Shown piece after piece: positions 37,167-46,781 of a stretch of 64,000 nucleotides of DNA. The DNA comes from Melaminivora sp034675505. Lineage in GTDB: Bacteria; Pseudomonadota; Gammaproteobacteria; Burkholderiales; Burkholderiaceae_C. The stretch's first letter is position 1. Every line of letters starts with the position of its first letter. The translations under genes and the position numbers were made by a program. Location of the stretch: positions 128,143 through 192,142 of the forward strand of contig JAUCDD010000045.1 of assembly GCA_034675505.1 (NCBI GenBank), written 5' to 3'. The notes beneath the pieces are model-generated. The model had not been told where the DNA came from. It worked only from the letters and a program-made list of their open reading frames with translations, and searched no databases.

Positions 37167-40100
37167 TCAAAAGTCCGAATACGGCTGCAGCGGACGGGGC
37201 CGGTCCGGCTGCAGCGCGCGCACCGGCTCCAGCAGCCAGCGCAGGTACATGGTGAGCTGCGTGGGGGCGTAGTAGGCCGAGCGGTCCATGGACAGCAAGG
37301 CCCCTACGGCGCCGCCAGGCGCGAACTGGTATTCGACGGCCGCGCGCAGCGAGCGGCCGAAGCCGGTGCTGCCGCCCGCCGCATAGACCGGATCAAACCC
37401 CAGCGCACGCGCCTGCGCCTGCAGCTGGGGCTGGCCGGGGTAGTAGTCGGACGCCGGGCTGGACGAGCGCGACAGCGACAGCGCGCCGCGCACCTGCCAG
37501 GACAAGGCACCCTGGCGCCCGCCCCACTCCAGCGGCAGGCTCAGCGAGGCATATTTGCGCGGGCTGTAGTCGCCGCCATGGCCCCAGCTGTACTCCGACA
37601 GGTCGCGGCCATAGCGCCACAGCGACACCGCAGCGCCCGCGTTGAGGCTCTGGCGCTCGTCGCGCCACAGGTCGCGGTCGATCGCCGCGCGCACCTGCAG
37701 CCGCGTGTTGTCGCGCACGTTGCGCCCTTGCAGGACGGCATAGCCGGCGCTCAGCGAGGTGCTGTTGCCGGCCCAGGGACGCGAGACGCGCCCAGACACC
37801 CCGGTGGCGGTCACGCCGCCCCAGGTCTCGCCGGTGATGGGGTCGCGCACGCCGGCATAGGACAGCAGGCTGCCGGTGAGCGGGCGGCGCGACAGCTCGA
37901 CGCGGTAGCTGAAGTCCTCGCTCCACTGCCCATAGGCCAGGCCGCCGACCAGGTTGGTGACCGGGAAGCCGATGCCCGTCAGGCCCACGTCCCACTCCAG
38001 CCCGCGCCCCCGATAGCCGACGCCGACATTCACCCCGCTGGCGCCTGGCACGCCCGGCTGCGCCGGGTATTGCGCCGCCGGCCAGGCCGCCACGGTGCCA
38101 TAGGAGGCGGCCTGGCTGGCCGCCGCCGGCAGCGCGCCCGCATCCAGCCGCACCTGGTCGACGTGCAGGAAATGGTGCCCGTCGTAGCCGCGCGGCATCC
38201 AGGCGACGGCGGGCAGCTCCCAGCCGCGCAGCGTGGAAACGCCGGGCTGCGCCGTCTTGCCGACGCGCACTGCGCCTGCCTCCACCCAGGACTGGCGGCG
38301 CGCCTCGATGTCGCGGATGTTTTGCTCGATGGCGGCGCGCGTCTGCGGCTCGGGCGGCTCCGCCGCGCGTGCCTGCTGGTAATGCGCCAGCGCCTGGGCG
38401 TAGCGGTCCTGCGACTGCTCCATGCGCGCAGCGTGCAGCAGCGCGCCGGTGTCGCCAGGGTAGCGCTGCAGCAGTTGTCCGGCCAGCGCGCGGGCCTCGT
38501 CCCGGCCGTCCAGGCGCTGCCACAGGCGCAGCAGCGCCAGCTGCTGGCTGCGGTCGTCGGCGGCCAGGTGCCGGGCCAGCCCGGCGGCCTGTTCGCGCGC
38601 CTGTGCGGGCTGGCCGCTGCGCGCCAGCGCCTGCGCCAGGCCCATGCGCACCTCGGCCTGGGCTTCCGGGTTTCCGTCCGGATTGCCGGCCAGCGCCTGC
38701 GCCAGCTCGCGCGCCGCACCCGCCCAGTCCTGCGCGGCCAGCAGCAGCAGGCCGCGCGCCGCCGACCGCTGCGCCGCCGGCAGCCCCGGGTGCGCCAGCA
38801 GCGCGCTGCCGGCCAGGCGCTGGGCGCGCGCCGTGTCGCCGCCCGCCATGGCGGCCTCGATGCGGCGCGCCAGGTGGCTGGCCTGGATCTCCAGCAGCCG
38901 GCCGGCCTGGGCATCGCTCCAGTCAGGACGGTCCAGCAGCGGCCCCAGCAGGACGCCTACCCGGTCGTCCAGGCGCAGGCGCGACAGCAGCGCCGCCCTG
39001 TCCAGCGCCGCCTCGGCGGGCAGCGGGCGTACCCGCTTGGCCAGGCGGTCCAACACGGCCACCGCCTGGTCGGCCTGCTCCAGGCGCAGCCAGCCGTTGG
39101 CCACGCCCATCAGCAGCGCGGAATCGTCCCCGGCCTGCTGCTCGGCGCGCGCCAGCAGCGCAGCGGCGTCGGCCCCCGGCGCGGCGGCCTGCTGCACGAG
39201 GGCGCGGCCCTCGGCGCTGCGCAGCAGGCTGCGCATGCCGTCCGAGCGCTGCTCGGGGCTGATGGCCTCCAGGTCGTCGCGCGCGCCGGCGTCGTCGTCC
39301 GTCGCGCTGCGTATCAGCGCGCGGGCGTAGCGCATGTCCGCCTCCTGCGGCTGCAGTTGCACGCCCTCGTCCATCACTTGCACGGCCGCGGCGGACCGGC
39401 CCAGCTGCAGCAGCACGCGCGCCAGCCGGTGGCGCAGCCACGGGTCGCGCGACTGCAGCTCCAGCGCTGCGCGCAGCTGCGCCTCGGCCTGCTGCGCACG
39501 CCCGGCCTTGCTGTGCTCCTGCGCGAGCGCCGACAGCAGCTCGGCGTGCAGTGCGCCCACGGTTTCCGGCTGCACCGAGGCGCCCTGGCGGGCCGCTTCG
39601 AGCCGCTGCAGCGCCTCCTGCTGGCGCCCACGGGCCAGCAGCAGCCGGACCGCCGCGCGCAGCGCGGACTCGTCGCCCGGCTCGCGCTGCAGCACCTGGT
39701 CATACAGCGCCAGCGCGGCATCGGCGTCGCCGGCGCGCTCGCGCAGCTCGGCCAGGGTGGTCAATGCGCGGGGGTGCGAGGGCTGCAGGCGCAGCGCCTC
39801 CTGGGCCAATTCCAGCGCCTTGGGCAGTTCGCCTTGGCGGGCGGCCTCGTCGGTGGCGGCCAGGGCGCCCCAGAACCTGGCGGTGTCCTGCAGGTCCAGC
39901 CACTTTTGCGCGCCCGACAGGCGGTGCGCCTGTTCAAACAGCTCGCGCGCCTGGCTGTGGCGCCCCTGGCGCAGGCGCAGCAGGCCCAGCGTGCCCAGGT
40001 TGTCCGGATCCTGCGGGCGGTGCAGCAGCGCGGTTTGCAGCTGTTGCTGCGCCAGCGCCAGGTCTTGCGCGTCGAGCGCGCGGCGCGCAGCCTCCAGCGC

Positions 40101-40775
40101 CAGCGATCCAGGGTCCGGTGCGCTGGCCGGGGGCGGCGCGTCCGGCGCGCGCGGGCGCGGCGCGGACGGGCTGGCGTGCGCGCTCGCGGCGGGCGCTGTG
40201 GCCGGGGCAGGCAGGGCCGCAGCAGTGCCGCCCGGGGCGGCGGGCACCAGGCGGGCATATTCGAGCCCCACGGTTCCCACGCCCGGCGGCCCCTCGGGGA
40301 ACAGCTCGCGCGCCACATCGGCGGCCTCCTGCGTGCGCCCGGCCCGGGCCAGCAGGCGCATGCGCGCCAGCGTTTGCTGCTCCGGCCCGTAGGCGCGCAC
40401 CAGCGCGCCCAGCCCCGCCGTGGACGGGTGCCCGGGAAATTCGTGGCGCAGCTGCTGCAACAGGCGTTGCGCCTCCTCGGCCTTGCCCTGCTCCAGGGCG
40501 ATGCTGCCCAGCAGCGCCAGGGCCTGGGGCGAGCGCGGGTTGAGCGCCAGCAGCTTCTCCACGCTCTGGCGCGCCAGGTCGTTGCGTCCGCGCTGCGCCC
40601 AGGCCGATGCATTGCGCATCAGCTGTGCCTGCGTGGCCGGGCCGTCGCCGGCCGGCGCCGGCGTGGCCGTGGCGGCGGCCTGCAGCTGCGCTGCCGCCGG
40701 CAGCGCCAGGGCCGCAGCCGCGCCCAGCAGCCAGGCGCCCAGCGCCGGGCGCGGCCGGTGCAGGCGAACGTTCAT
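37167..40775 (-). CDS. bcsC: Cellulose export protein BcsC (TPR scaffold and outer-membrane barrel)
   Basis: A 1202-residue protein. It has a signal peptide (LGAWLLGAAAALALPAAAQ), a long run of tetratricopeptide repeats (about 50-800; for example LALNPRSPQALALLGSIALE and RLRQGRHSQARELFEQAHRL), and a C-terminal outer-membrane barrel of about 350 residues ending in SMDRSAYYAPTQLTMYLRW and a terminal Phe. It binds the exported glucan in the periplasm and passes it through the outer membrane. ATG 40775 overlaps the bcsZ stop (ATGA). Length is normal for the family. Confidence 0.94.
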   Translation of the reverse strand: MNVRLHRPRPALGAWLLGAAAALALPAAAQLQAAATATPAPAGDGPATQAQLMRNASAWAQRGRNDLARQSVEKLLALNPRSPQALALLGSIALEQGKAEEAQRLLQQLRHEFPGHPSTAGLGALVRAYGPEQQTLARMRLLARAGRTQEAADVARELFPEGPPGVGTVGLEYARLVPAAPGGTAAALPAPATAPAASAHASPSAPRPRAPDAPPPASAPDPGSLALEAARRALDAQDLALAQQQLQTALLHRPQDPDNLGTLGLLRLRQGRHSQARELFEQAHRLSGAQKWLDLQDTARFWGALAATDEAARQGELPKALELAQEALRLQPSHPRALTTLAELRERAGDADAALALYDQVLQREPGDESALRAAVRLLLARGRQQEALQRLEAARQGASVQPETVGALHAELLSALAQEHSKAGRAQQAEAQLRAALELQSRDPWLRHRLARVLLQLGRSAAAVQVMDEGVQLQPQEADMRYARALIRSATDDDAGARDDLEAISPEQRSDGMRSLLRSAEGRALVQQAAAPGADAAALLARAEQQAGDDSALLMGVANGWLRLEQADQAVAVLDRLAKRVRPLPAEAALDRAALLSRLRLDDRVGVLLGPLLDRPDWSDAQAGRLLEIQASHLARRIEAAMAGGDTARAQRLAGSALLAHPGLPAAQRSAARGLLLLAAQDWAGAARELAQALAGNPDGNPEAQAEVRMGLAQALARSGQPAQAREQAAGLARHLAADDRSQQLALLRLWQRLDGRDEARALAGQLLQRYPGDTGALLHAARMEQSQDRYAQALAHYQQARAAEPPEPQTRAAIEQNIRDIEARRQSWVEAGAVRVGKTAQPGVSTLRGWELPAVAWMPRGYDGHHFLHVDQVRLDAGALPAAASQAASYGTVAAWPAAQYPAQPGVPGASGVNVGVGYRGRGLEWDVGLTGIGFPVTNLVGGLAYGQWSEDFSYRVELSRRPLTGSLLSYAGVRDPITGETWGGVTATGVSGRVSRPWAGNSTSLSAGYAVLQGRNVRDNTRLQVRAAIDRDLWRDERQSLNAGAAVSLWRYGRDLSEYSWGHGGDYSPRKYASLSLPLEWGGRQGALSWQVRGALSLSRSSSPASDYYPGQPQLQAQARALGFDPVYAAGGSTGFGRSLRAAVEYQFAPGGAVGALLSMDRSAYYAPTQLTMYLRWLLEPVRALQPDRPRPLQPYSDF

Positions 40776-41941
40776 GACCGCTCCTTCCAGCGCGGCAGCA
40801 GCCGCCCATCCACGTCGAAGCGGTAGGCGCCCGCTATGAAGCCCTCGCCAAAAAGCGCCAGGCACTGCTCGTAATAGGCGTGCGGCCGGGGCGCACGCGC
40901 CTGCAGGCGCAGCTGCTGCAGGCGCAGCGCCTCGCCCGCGCCGCTGGCCTGCAGGAATGGCAGCAGCGCAGCCGAAAAGCCGGCCGGTGCCGCGCCGCTG
41001 GCCTGCGCGGTGGCGCTGTCCACCGATGCGGGCGGATGGCCGTGCTCGCGCACCCAGTCCGCCATGGGCCTGAGCGCCTTGAGCAGCGCCGCGCGCCCGG
41101 CAGCGGCAGGGTGCAGGGTGCCGGCCCACAGGTACACGCGGATGGCGTTGTAGCCGCCCAGCCGCCGGCCTCCGGTTTCGGTATCGGCCACCAGTCCCCG
41201 GGCTGCGTCGTGCACCACCCAGTCGGGGCTGAAACCCCTGGGAGCCGATTCGACCAGCACGCGCAGCGCCGTGCGGGCGAGCCCGCGCCACACCTGCTGG
41301 CCGGTGGCGCGCTCCAGCCCGTGCAGCACCTGCAGCGGCAGGTAGCTCGGATTGAGCCGCCAGCGGCCCTCGCCCAGGTCGAAGCCCTTTGGCCCCGGCA
41401 GCAGCGTCCGCCCCAGGCCGGGCAGCTCGGCGGTTTCCTCGCGCACGATGCGCGCGGCCAGGGTGGCGGCCAGCGCCTGGTAGCGCCCGTCCCGCCACAG
41501 CCGCCCCGCCTCGGCCAGCGCGTAGGCGATCCACAGGTCGGCGTCCGACGCGGCGTTGTCGTCGACCACGCCCCAGCTGCCATCCTCGCGCTGGCCCCAC
41601 AGCCAGGCCGGCAGCCGGGCGGTGAGGTCGCCCGCGCACAGGTTGTCCTCCGTCCAGCGCACGAGCGCGCCGAAGCGCTCGCGGTCGTTGGCCGTCAGCG
41701 CGAAAAGCATGGCATAGGCCTGCGCCTCGGAGTGCGTCTGCCCCTGCTCATTGGCGCTGACGCGGCCGCTGTCGCTCACGAAGCGCTCGCGGAAGGCCTC
41801 CCACGCGGGCCAGGCGCCGGCGCTGCGGCCGGGCGGCTGCGCGGCCCATGCCGTGCCGGCCGCCTGCAGGGCGGCCAGGCCGGCCGAGCGCAGCAGGGCG
41901 CGCCGGCGCTGGCGGGCCTGGACGCAGCCGGGCTCACGCAT
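40772..41941 (-). CDS. bcsZ: Periplasmic endo-1,4-beta-glucanase BcsZ (GH8)
   Basis: A 389-residue GH8 cellulase that trims or edits the growing glucan. An N-terminal signal (RRALLRSAGLAALQAAGTAW) precedes the enzyme. Conserved segments are HSEAQAYAMLFAL with the catalytic Glu (about 71), DDNAASDADLWIAYAL with acidic residues (about 127), GYNAIRVYLWAG, and YYEQCLALFGEGF near the end. Its ATG overlaps the end of bcsB by 8 bases and its stop overlaps bcsC. Confidence 0.94.
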   Translation of the reverse strand: MREPGCVQARQRRRALLRSAGLAALQAAGTAWAAQPPGRSAGAWPAWEAFRERFVSDSGRVSANEQGQTHSEAQAYAMLFALTANDRERFGALVRWTEDNLCAGDLTARLPAWLWGQREDGSWGVVDDNAASDADLWIAYALAEAGRLWRDGRYQALAATLAARIVREETAELPGLGRTLLPGPKGFDLGEGRWRLNPSYLPLQVLHGLERATGQQVWRGLARTALRVLVESAPRGFSPDWVVHDAARGLVADTETGGRRLGGYNAIRVYLWAGTLHPAAAGRAALLKALRPMADWVREHGHPPASVDSATAQASGAAPAGFSAALLPFLQASGAGEALRLQQLRLQARAPRPHAYYEQCLALFGEGFIAGAYRFDVDGRLLPRWKERS

Positions 41942-44268
41942 CGCCGGACTCCAGCCGGCGGCGCGCCAGCGATTGCAGCACCACGTAGGCCAGCAGGGTC
42001 AGCAGCAGCCCGGCCACGACGCCCGCCAGCGCCAGCCAGAACGGATGGCCATGCAGCTGGAACCACAGCCGCTTCCACCAGGGCAGGTCGCCTACGTGGT
42101 AGGGCGCCTTGATGCGGAAGCTCTCGATGGCATCGCCGCGCAGCAAGGCCAGGTCGCCATGCACCAGCTGCACCTTGCCGCTGTCGTTCAGGCTGGCGCC
42201 TATGAGACCCAGGGAGGCTGCATCGCTGGCCGTCAGGGCCACCACGCTGCGCCCCGCGCGCAGCGGCGACTGCATGCCCGTGACCGCCGCCAGCGGGCCC
42301 TCGCCCTCCAGGAGCGTCCATCCGCCGGGGACGATGGCGGCGCTGCCCTCGCGCGAGCGGAACAGCTCTGCAAAGGAATTCAAGGTCCGCTCCAGCGGCT
42401 GGACCGAGCGCTTGCCGGCTGCCAGCAGCGCCGGCAGGTCGGCGCTCCAGCGCTGCAGCAGGCCGTCCCGGTCGCCTTCGGAGATGAGCAGGATGTCGGT
42501 ATCGCCCGCCTGGTCGAGCTGGGCCGGCTGCAGCAGCCGGTAGCGCGTGCCCGGGTAGCCCGTGGCGGCCGCCATGCGGGCCAGCACCGTCAGGTACAGC
42601 TGGACTTCGGCGCGCGTGGGCTGGCCGGGCAGCAGCACGCTGGTCTGCGACAGGTCGGCAAAGCGCGTGAAGGGAAAGCCGCTGTTGGCGAACGCCGCCA
42701 TGTTGGGCATGGCGATGTAGTGGTGGAAGGCCGTCAGGTCCAGCGTGGACTGCGGATCCAGCGCCGCGCGCAGCTCCACCGGCTGGATGGAGCGGCAGCG
42801 CCCCGCGCCGGCAGAAGGGTATCTGGAAGGCGAACTGCAGCTGGTTCTCGCTGCCCACCATGAAGGCCGGGATGCGCAGCTCAGACCTGGCCTGGCGGAT
42901 GTCCTCGTCGCCCACCGGCACCACCACGGTGCCCCCGTCGATGCGGCCGCTGCCGCTGGACACCAGGGGGTAGGAGCGCAGGAACTGGTTGTTCACCGAC
43001 ACCGTGAGCATGCCCCGCTCGGACACCACCGTCGGCGTGTACTGGTATTGCAGGGCCAGCGGCACGCCCTTGGCATTCCAGGTGAACAGGTCGGGCGCCA
43101 TGCGCGCGTTGATGCGCACGGCGTCGTGCAGCACGCTGCCGCGCAGCTGCAGCTGCTCGGGGCGGCTGACCAGTTCGCCCAGGCTCATCACGCGCTCCGT
43201 GGAGAGCCAGCGCGGGGCGTCGTAGGCCTTGCGCAAGGGCGGGTATTCCAGCTCGCGCACGCGCATGCTGGACCCGCTCAAGGCCGCCTTGCGCAGGACC
43301 AGCGCATCCGCCGCGCGCTGCACCTGCTCATCGTCGCGGCCCAGCACCAGCAGCAGCAGGGCGCCCGGCTGGCCGGGGTGCGCCATCATCTGCAGCGTGG
43401 GCAAGTCCACCGCCGGCAGGTCGCGCAGGAAGTCGGGGCGGCTGTCGTTGGTGGCCACGACGATGGCGTCGCGCGGCGGCAGCTCGTTCTCGAACACCGG
43501 AAAATGGTTGCCCCGGTAGCCGGCCAGCGCCCCCAGCCAGCCGGCCACCGCGCCGGCCGCCTTGAGCTGGCCCGGCGTGGGCCGGCTCGGGTACACCAGC
43601 GGCACCTCCACCGGCCGGTTGTCGCGCTCGTCGAAGAAGGGCGCGGGCAGCACGTCCAGCTCGGCGCGCAGCGGCAGGCGGCGCAGGCTGAGCTCCAGCA
43701 CGCTCTCCGGGCTGACCTCGGCCCACAGGCTGGAGTGCTCGGGCTCCTCGCATTCCAGCGTGTAGTGGCCTATGAATTGCAGGCGCAGCTGGTTGTAGTC
43801 GACGAAATAGGCGGGGTCCAGCTCAATCTCGGCGGTCTGCTGGCGGCCCAGGCGCTCCTTGGGCAGCGCCAGGGTCTGCACGACCTGGTCATTGAGCAGC
43901 ACCTTCAGGTGCGACAGCTCCGGCAGCAGCGCAGGCGAGAGGGTGTATTTCAGCCGCAGCCGCGCTGCCACGACCATTTCGTCGCGCCGGATGCCCACGC
44001 TCAGGCTGCCTTCGCTGTCCACGCCCCGCAGGCGCAGGGCGTTGGCCATTCCCAGGTCGCGCAGCCGGGGCTGCCAGGCGCGCAGGCCGGGCGCGGCAGC
44101 TGCACCCTGGCCCTGGGCCGCCGCGGCCGCCGCCGCACCGCCCTGCCCTGGCGCAGCGCCATTTGCAGCGGGCTGCGCGGCAGCCTGCAGCACGGCGGCG
44201 AAGACCATCACGCAGGCGGCCGCTGCCCCCCATCCCCTTCGCCAGTCCGAGCGCTTCATGTGCTTCAT
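41934..44268 (-). CDS. bcsB: Cellulose synthase regulatory subunit BcsB, with a frameshift
   Basis: The periplasmic, membrane-anchored partner of BcsA, about 777 residues when repaired. A signal peptide (WGAAAACVMVFAAVLQAAAQ) is followed by the carbohydrate-binding and flavodoxin-like domains (LRLRGVDSEGSLSVGIRRDE, LPAVDLPTLQMMAHPGQPGA) and a final membrane helix (FWLALAGVVAGLLLTLLAYV). The frame breaks near 42814 (QLQFAFQIP, then AGAGRCRSIQPVELRAALDP); one surplus base explains it. I start at ATG 44268; ATG 44259 is an alternative. It is the first gene of the bcs operon, with a candidate promoter upstream. Confidence 0.93.
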
Positions 44269-44299
44269 GGCACTGCGTACCTCATTGCATTTGGAATTA

Positions 44300-44328
44300 T
44301 TTATCGCAAGAAGATACTCTAGCGGCAA
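44300..44328 (-). promoter_or_regulatory. Candidate promoter of the bcs operon
   Basis: On the minus strand TTGCCG (44328-44323) and GATAAA (44305-44300) are separated by 17 bases, with the likely start of transcription about 25 bases before the bcsB ATG at 44268. It is the most AT-rich part of the 245-base gap. Confidence 0.45.
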
Positions 44329-44513
44329 GCGCTATCCCTGTGGAAGGGTGGCAAACACCAAGCAGGGACACTTGCCTGCCGCTGCACGCAGCGCCCTGCC
44401 GCAGGCGCCCTTTGCCTGCACGCAGTGCGCGCGCCCGCCTGCAGCCGGCAGGGCGCAGGTCAACCAGCATGCGTGAACCAACGTCAATACCTGCCTGACC
44501 CGGAGGATTCCCC

Positions 44514-45065
44514 ATGCCATCCCAATCACGAAACCTGGCGCGCCGAGCGCTCGCCCTGGTTGCCATCAGCGCGCTGACCGCCGGATGTGCAACCGTGCCG
44601 GGGGACGCCTATTACTACGACAGCGGCTACGCCCCGCCCTATCCCTCCTATGGCTACCCGGCGGGCTCCAGCGTCACGGTCTATGAAAGCCCCGGGGTGG
44701 TCTATTCGTCCCCGCCGCCGGGCTGGCAGGCCGATGCCTGGCGTGAGCGGCAGTGGCGCGAACGGCAATGGCGCGAACGCGAATGGCGCAACGACCGCGA
44801 GCGCGACCGTGAGCGCGAACGCGACCGGTGGCAGGACGCGCAGCGCCGCGACCAGATGGCGCGCGAGCAGCAGCGCCTGCGCGAGGCCCAGCGCCAGGAG
44901 ATCGACCGGCGGCGCGAGCAGGCGCAGCGCGAGCTGCAATACCAGCGCGAGGCGCCGCCGGCCTACCGCGAGCGCGACCGCTTCTACCGTCCGAACGACC
45001 AGGACGGCGGGTCGTCGCGCTCGCAGCGCAGCGGGCCGTTTTCCGGCCCGTCCTGGGAACGCTGA
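44514..45065 (+). CDS. Arg-rich lipoprotein with short tandem repeats
   Basis: A 183-residue predicted lipoprotein. The signal ends in the lipobox LTAGC (Cys about residue 25). A Tyr/Pro/Gly-rich stretch (DAYYYDSGYAPPYPSYGYP) follows, then a strongly charged helix-forming part built on 5-residue units (QWRER repeated, residues about 76-95) that runs into RERDRERERDRWQDAQRRDQ. ATG 44514 has CGGAGG before it. The function is unknown; the charged arm may bind peptidoglycan, polysaccharide or DNA. It is divergent from the bcs operon and 14 bases before the DUF4124 gene. Confidence 0.75.
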   Translation: MPSQSRNLARRALALVAISALTAGCATVPGDAYYYDSGYAPPYPSYGYPAGSSVTVYESPGVVYSSPPPGWQADAWRERQWRERQWREREWRNDRERDRERERDRWQDAQRRDQMAREQQRLREAQRQEIDRRREQAQRELQYQREAPPAYRERDRFYRPNDQDGGSSRSQRSGPFSGPSWER

Positions 45066-45079
45066 GGGCTGCTGCCGGC

Positions 45080-45757
45080 ATGGCACGCGGTTCCTTTGCA
45101 CCGACTGTGGCGGCGTGCGCCCACGGCCTGCGCGCCTTCGCCATCTGGGGTTGCGTCGCCTGGGCCTGCGCAGCGGGGCCGGCCAGCGCACAGGTGACGC
45201 GCTGCACCGATCCGGCCACCGGCCGCGTGGCCTATACCGACGGCAGCTGCGCGTCGGGCGCCAGCGGGCGCGTGGTGCAGCCGCGCCAAAGCCCGGCCGA
45301 AATCGCCCAGGAACGCGAACAGGCCGCAGCCGCGCGGGCGCAGTGGAGTGAACGGGTGCAGCAGGACGAGCGCATCCGCAGCAGCGCCGCAGCCGCCGCA
45401 GCAGCCGCCACCCCGCCGGCGCCCCCCGACCCTGCCACCAGCCCGGCCTGCCTGGACATGCGCCGGCAGCTGCAGCAAGCCCTGGACGGCGCCACCAGCG
45501 GCCTGTACGACGACCAGGTGCGCCTGGATGCGGCCCAGCGCCAGGCCGACATGGCCTGCCTGACCCCGGCGCAGCTGGCCCGGGCCTGGCGGCCGCGTGC
45601 GCCCGCCCCGCTGCCGGCGCAGGCGCCGGTGATCGTCCTGCCCCCACGCGACGCCCGGCCCCGCCCGGCCCCGCCGCCGGCGCAGCAGCGCCCGCCGTTC
45701 ACCCACTGCAACGTGTTCCGCTGCTACGACCGCCAGGGCAACGTCTATCCGCAGTGA
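45080..45757 (+). CDS. DUF4124 periplasmic protein
   Basis: A 225-residue exported protein. After a signal peptide ending near ASA-Q, the mature N-terminus VTRCTDPATGRVAYTDGSCA is a DUF4124 domain, a small Cys-paired module common in betaproteobacterial envelope proteins. A Gln/Ala-rich coiled region (about 75-115) and a Pro-rich tail follow, ending in FTHCNVFRCYDRQGNVYPQ with two more Cys. The role is unknown. It follows the lipoprotein gene by 14 bases and probably shares its transcript. Confidence 0.8.
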   Translation: MARGSFAPTVAACAHGLRAFAIWGCVAWACAAGPASAQVTRCTDPATGRVAYTDGSCASGASGRVVQPRQSPAEIAQEREQAAAARAQWSERVQQDERIRSSAAAAAAAATPPAPPDPATSPACLDMRRQLQQALDGATSGLYDDQVRLDAAQRQADMACLTPAQLARAWRPRAPAPLPAQAPVIVLPPRDARPRPAPPPAQQRPPFTHCNVFRCYDRQGNVYPQ

Positions 45758-45786
45758 AGCCGCTGCGGCATGGGGCGGCCGGCCGT

Positions 45787-46731
45787 TCAGGGCGGCGCGG
45801 CGCCGTGCCCGGCCAGCCCGGTGCGCACGCTGGGGTGGTGCAGGCGCACGCGCAGCTCACGCAGCAGCCGCGTGTTGCGCAGCCGGCGCGATTCGGACAT
45901 GAAGCTCAGTTGCAGCGGGCTCATGAACTGCCCGGCCTGCTCGCGGGCGATGCGCGCGGGACGCGGCAGGCCATACAGGTCGGCCGCCAGGTCGAAATAC
46001 GCGCCCATCTGCATATTGCTGTCGTCGCTGGCGTGGTAGATGCGCTGCGGCCGGCCGCGCCACAGCGCCGCCACGCACGCGCGCGCCAGGTCATCGGCGT
46101 GGATGTGGTTGGTGAACACGTCATCGTCGGCGCGCAGCACCGGCGTGCCGCGCAACAGGCGCTCGCGCGGCGTGCCGCCGGGCCGGTCGGCCGCATAGAT
46201 GCCGGGGGCGCGCAGCAGGGATACGCGCACGCCGGCGCGCCCCAGCCGGCGCAGCTGGCGTTCGGCCGCGACGCGGCGCTGCGCGCGTGCCGTGGCCGGG
46301 CGCACGGGCCGGCTCTCGTCCACCCACTGGCCGGCGCAGTCGCCGTACACGCCGCTGGTCGAGACATAGGCCAGCGCCCGGGGCAGGCGGCCCCGGCGCA
46401 GTGCCTGCGCCAGCGCGGCGGTGCGCGGGTCGCCCTGGGCTGCGCCGCTGGCGGGCGGCGGCGCCAGGTGCAGCACATGGGTGGCCAGCCCGGCCAGGCG
46501 CGCCAGGGTTGCCGGCTGGTCCAGGTTGCCCGCCAGCGGCGTGATGCCGGCAGCGCGCAGCAGGCCTGCCCGCCCGGGGCTGGAGCTGAGCGCCAGCACG
46601 CGCCGGCGCGCGCGCGGCGCATCCAGCACGCGCGCGGCGCGCAGCCCGACGTCGCCGCAGCCAACGATCAGCACGCGCGGGCGGCGAAAGCGCGCCGGCA
46701 GGGCGCCGCGGGGGTTTTGGGGCAAGGGCAA
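45787..46731 (-). CDS. NAD(P)-binding oxidoreductase, YeeZ-like
   Basis: A 314-residue extended-SDR-like protein. The Rossmann motif RVLIVGCGDVGLRAARVL is at about residues 19-36, followed by LAYVSTSGVYGDCAGQWVDE with the Ser-x-Tyr of SDR enzymes, and TNHIHADDLARACVAAL. It resembles YeeZ and similar proteins of unknown substrate. The start is uncertain: the frame opens with TTG 46731 without a good ribosome binding site, and a GTG just before LIVGCG would remove the first 18 residues. It is convergent with the DUF4124 gene. Confidence 0.8.
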   Translation of the reverse strand: MPLPQNPRGALPARFRRPRVLIVGCGDVGLRAARVLDAPRARRRVLALSSSPGRAGLLRAAGITPLAGNLDQPATLARLAGLATHVLHLAPPPASGAAQGDPRTAALAQALRRGRLPRALAYVSTSGVYGDCAGQWVDESRPVRPATARAQRRVAAERQLRRLGRAGVRVSLLRAPGIYAADRPGGTPRERLLRGTPVLRADDDVFTNHIHADDLARACVAALWRGRPQRIYHASDDSNMQMGAYFDLAADLYGLPRPARIAREQAGQFMSPLQLSFMSESRRLRNTRLLRELRVRLHHPSVRTGLAGHGAAPP

Positions 46732-46781
46732 AATCAGGAGCTTTCGTGACCAGATGCGACAGACGCGAGGATAGCCAGCCC

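Noticed and set aside
31901..37255. A 1784-codon open frame on the plus strand across the bcs genes
   Set aside because: It is a shadow of bcsA, bcsQ, bcsF and bcsE in GC-rich DNA; its translation is Arg/Gln/His/Ala-rich with no domain, while the minus strand shows full family motifs.
36981..40826. A 1281-codon plus-strand frame opposite bcsC
   Set aside because: It has only low-complexity Ala/Arg/Gln sequence, whereas bcsC on the other strand has a signal peptide, repeats and a barrel.
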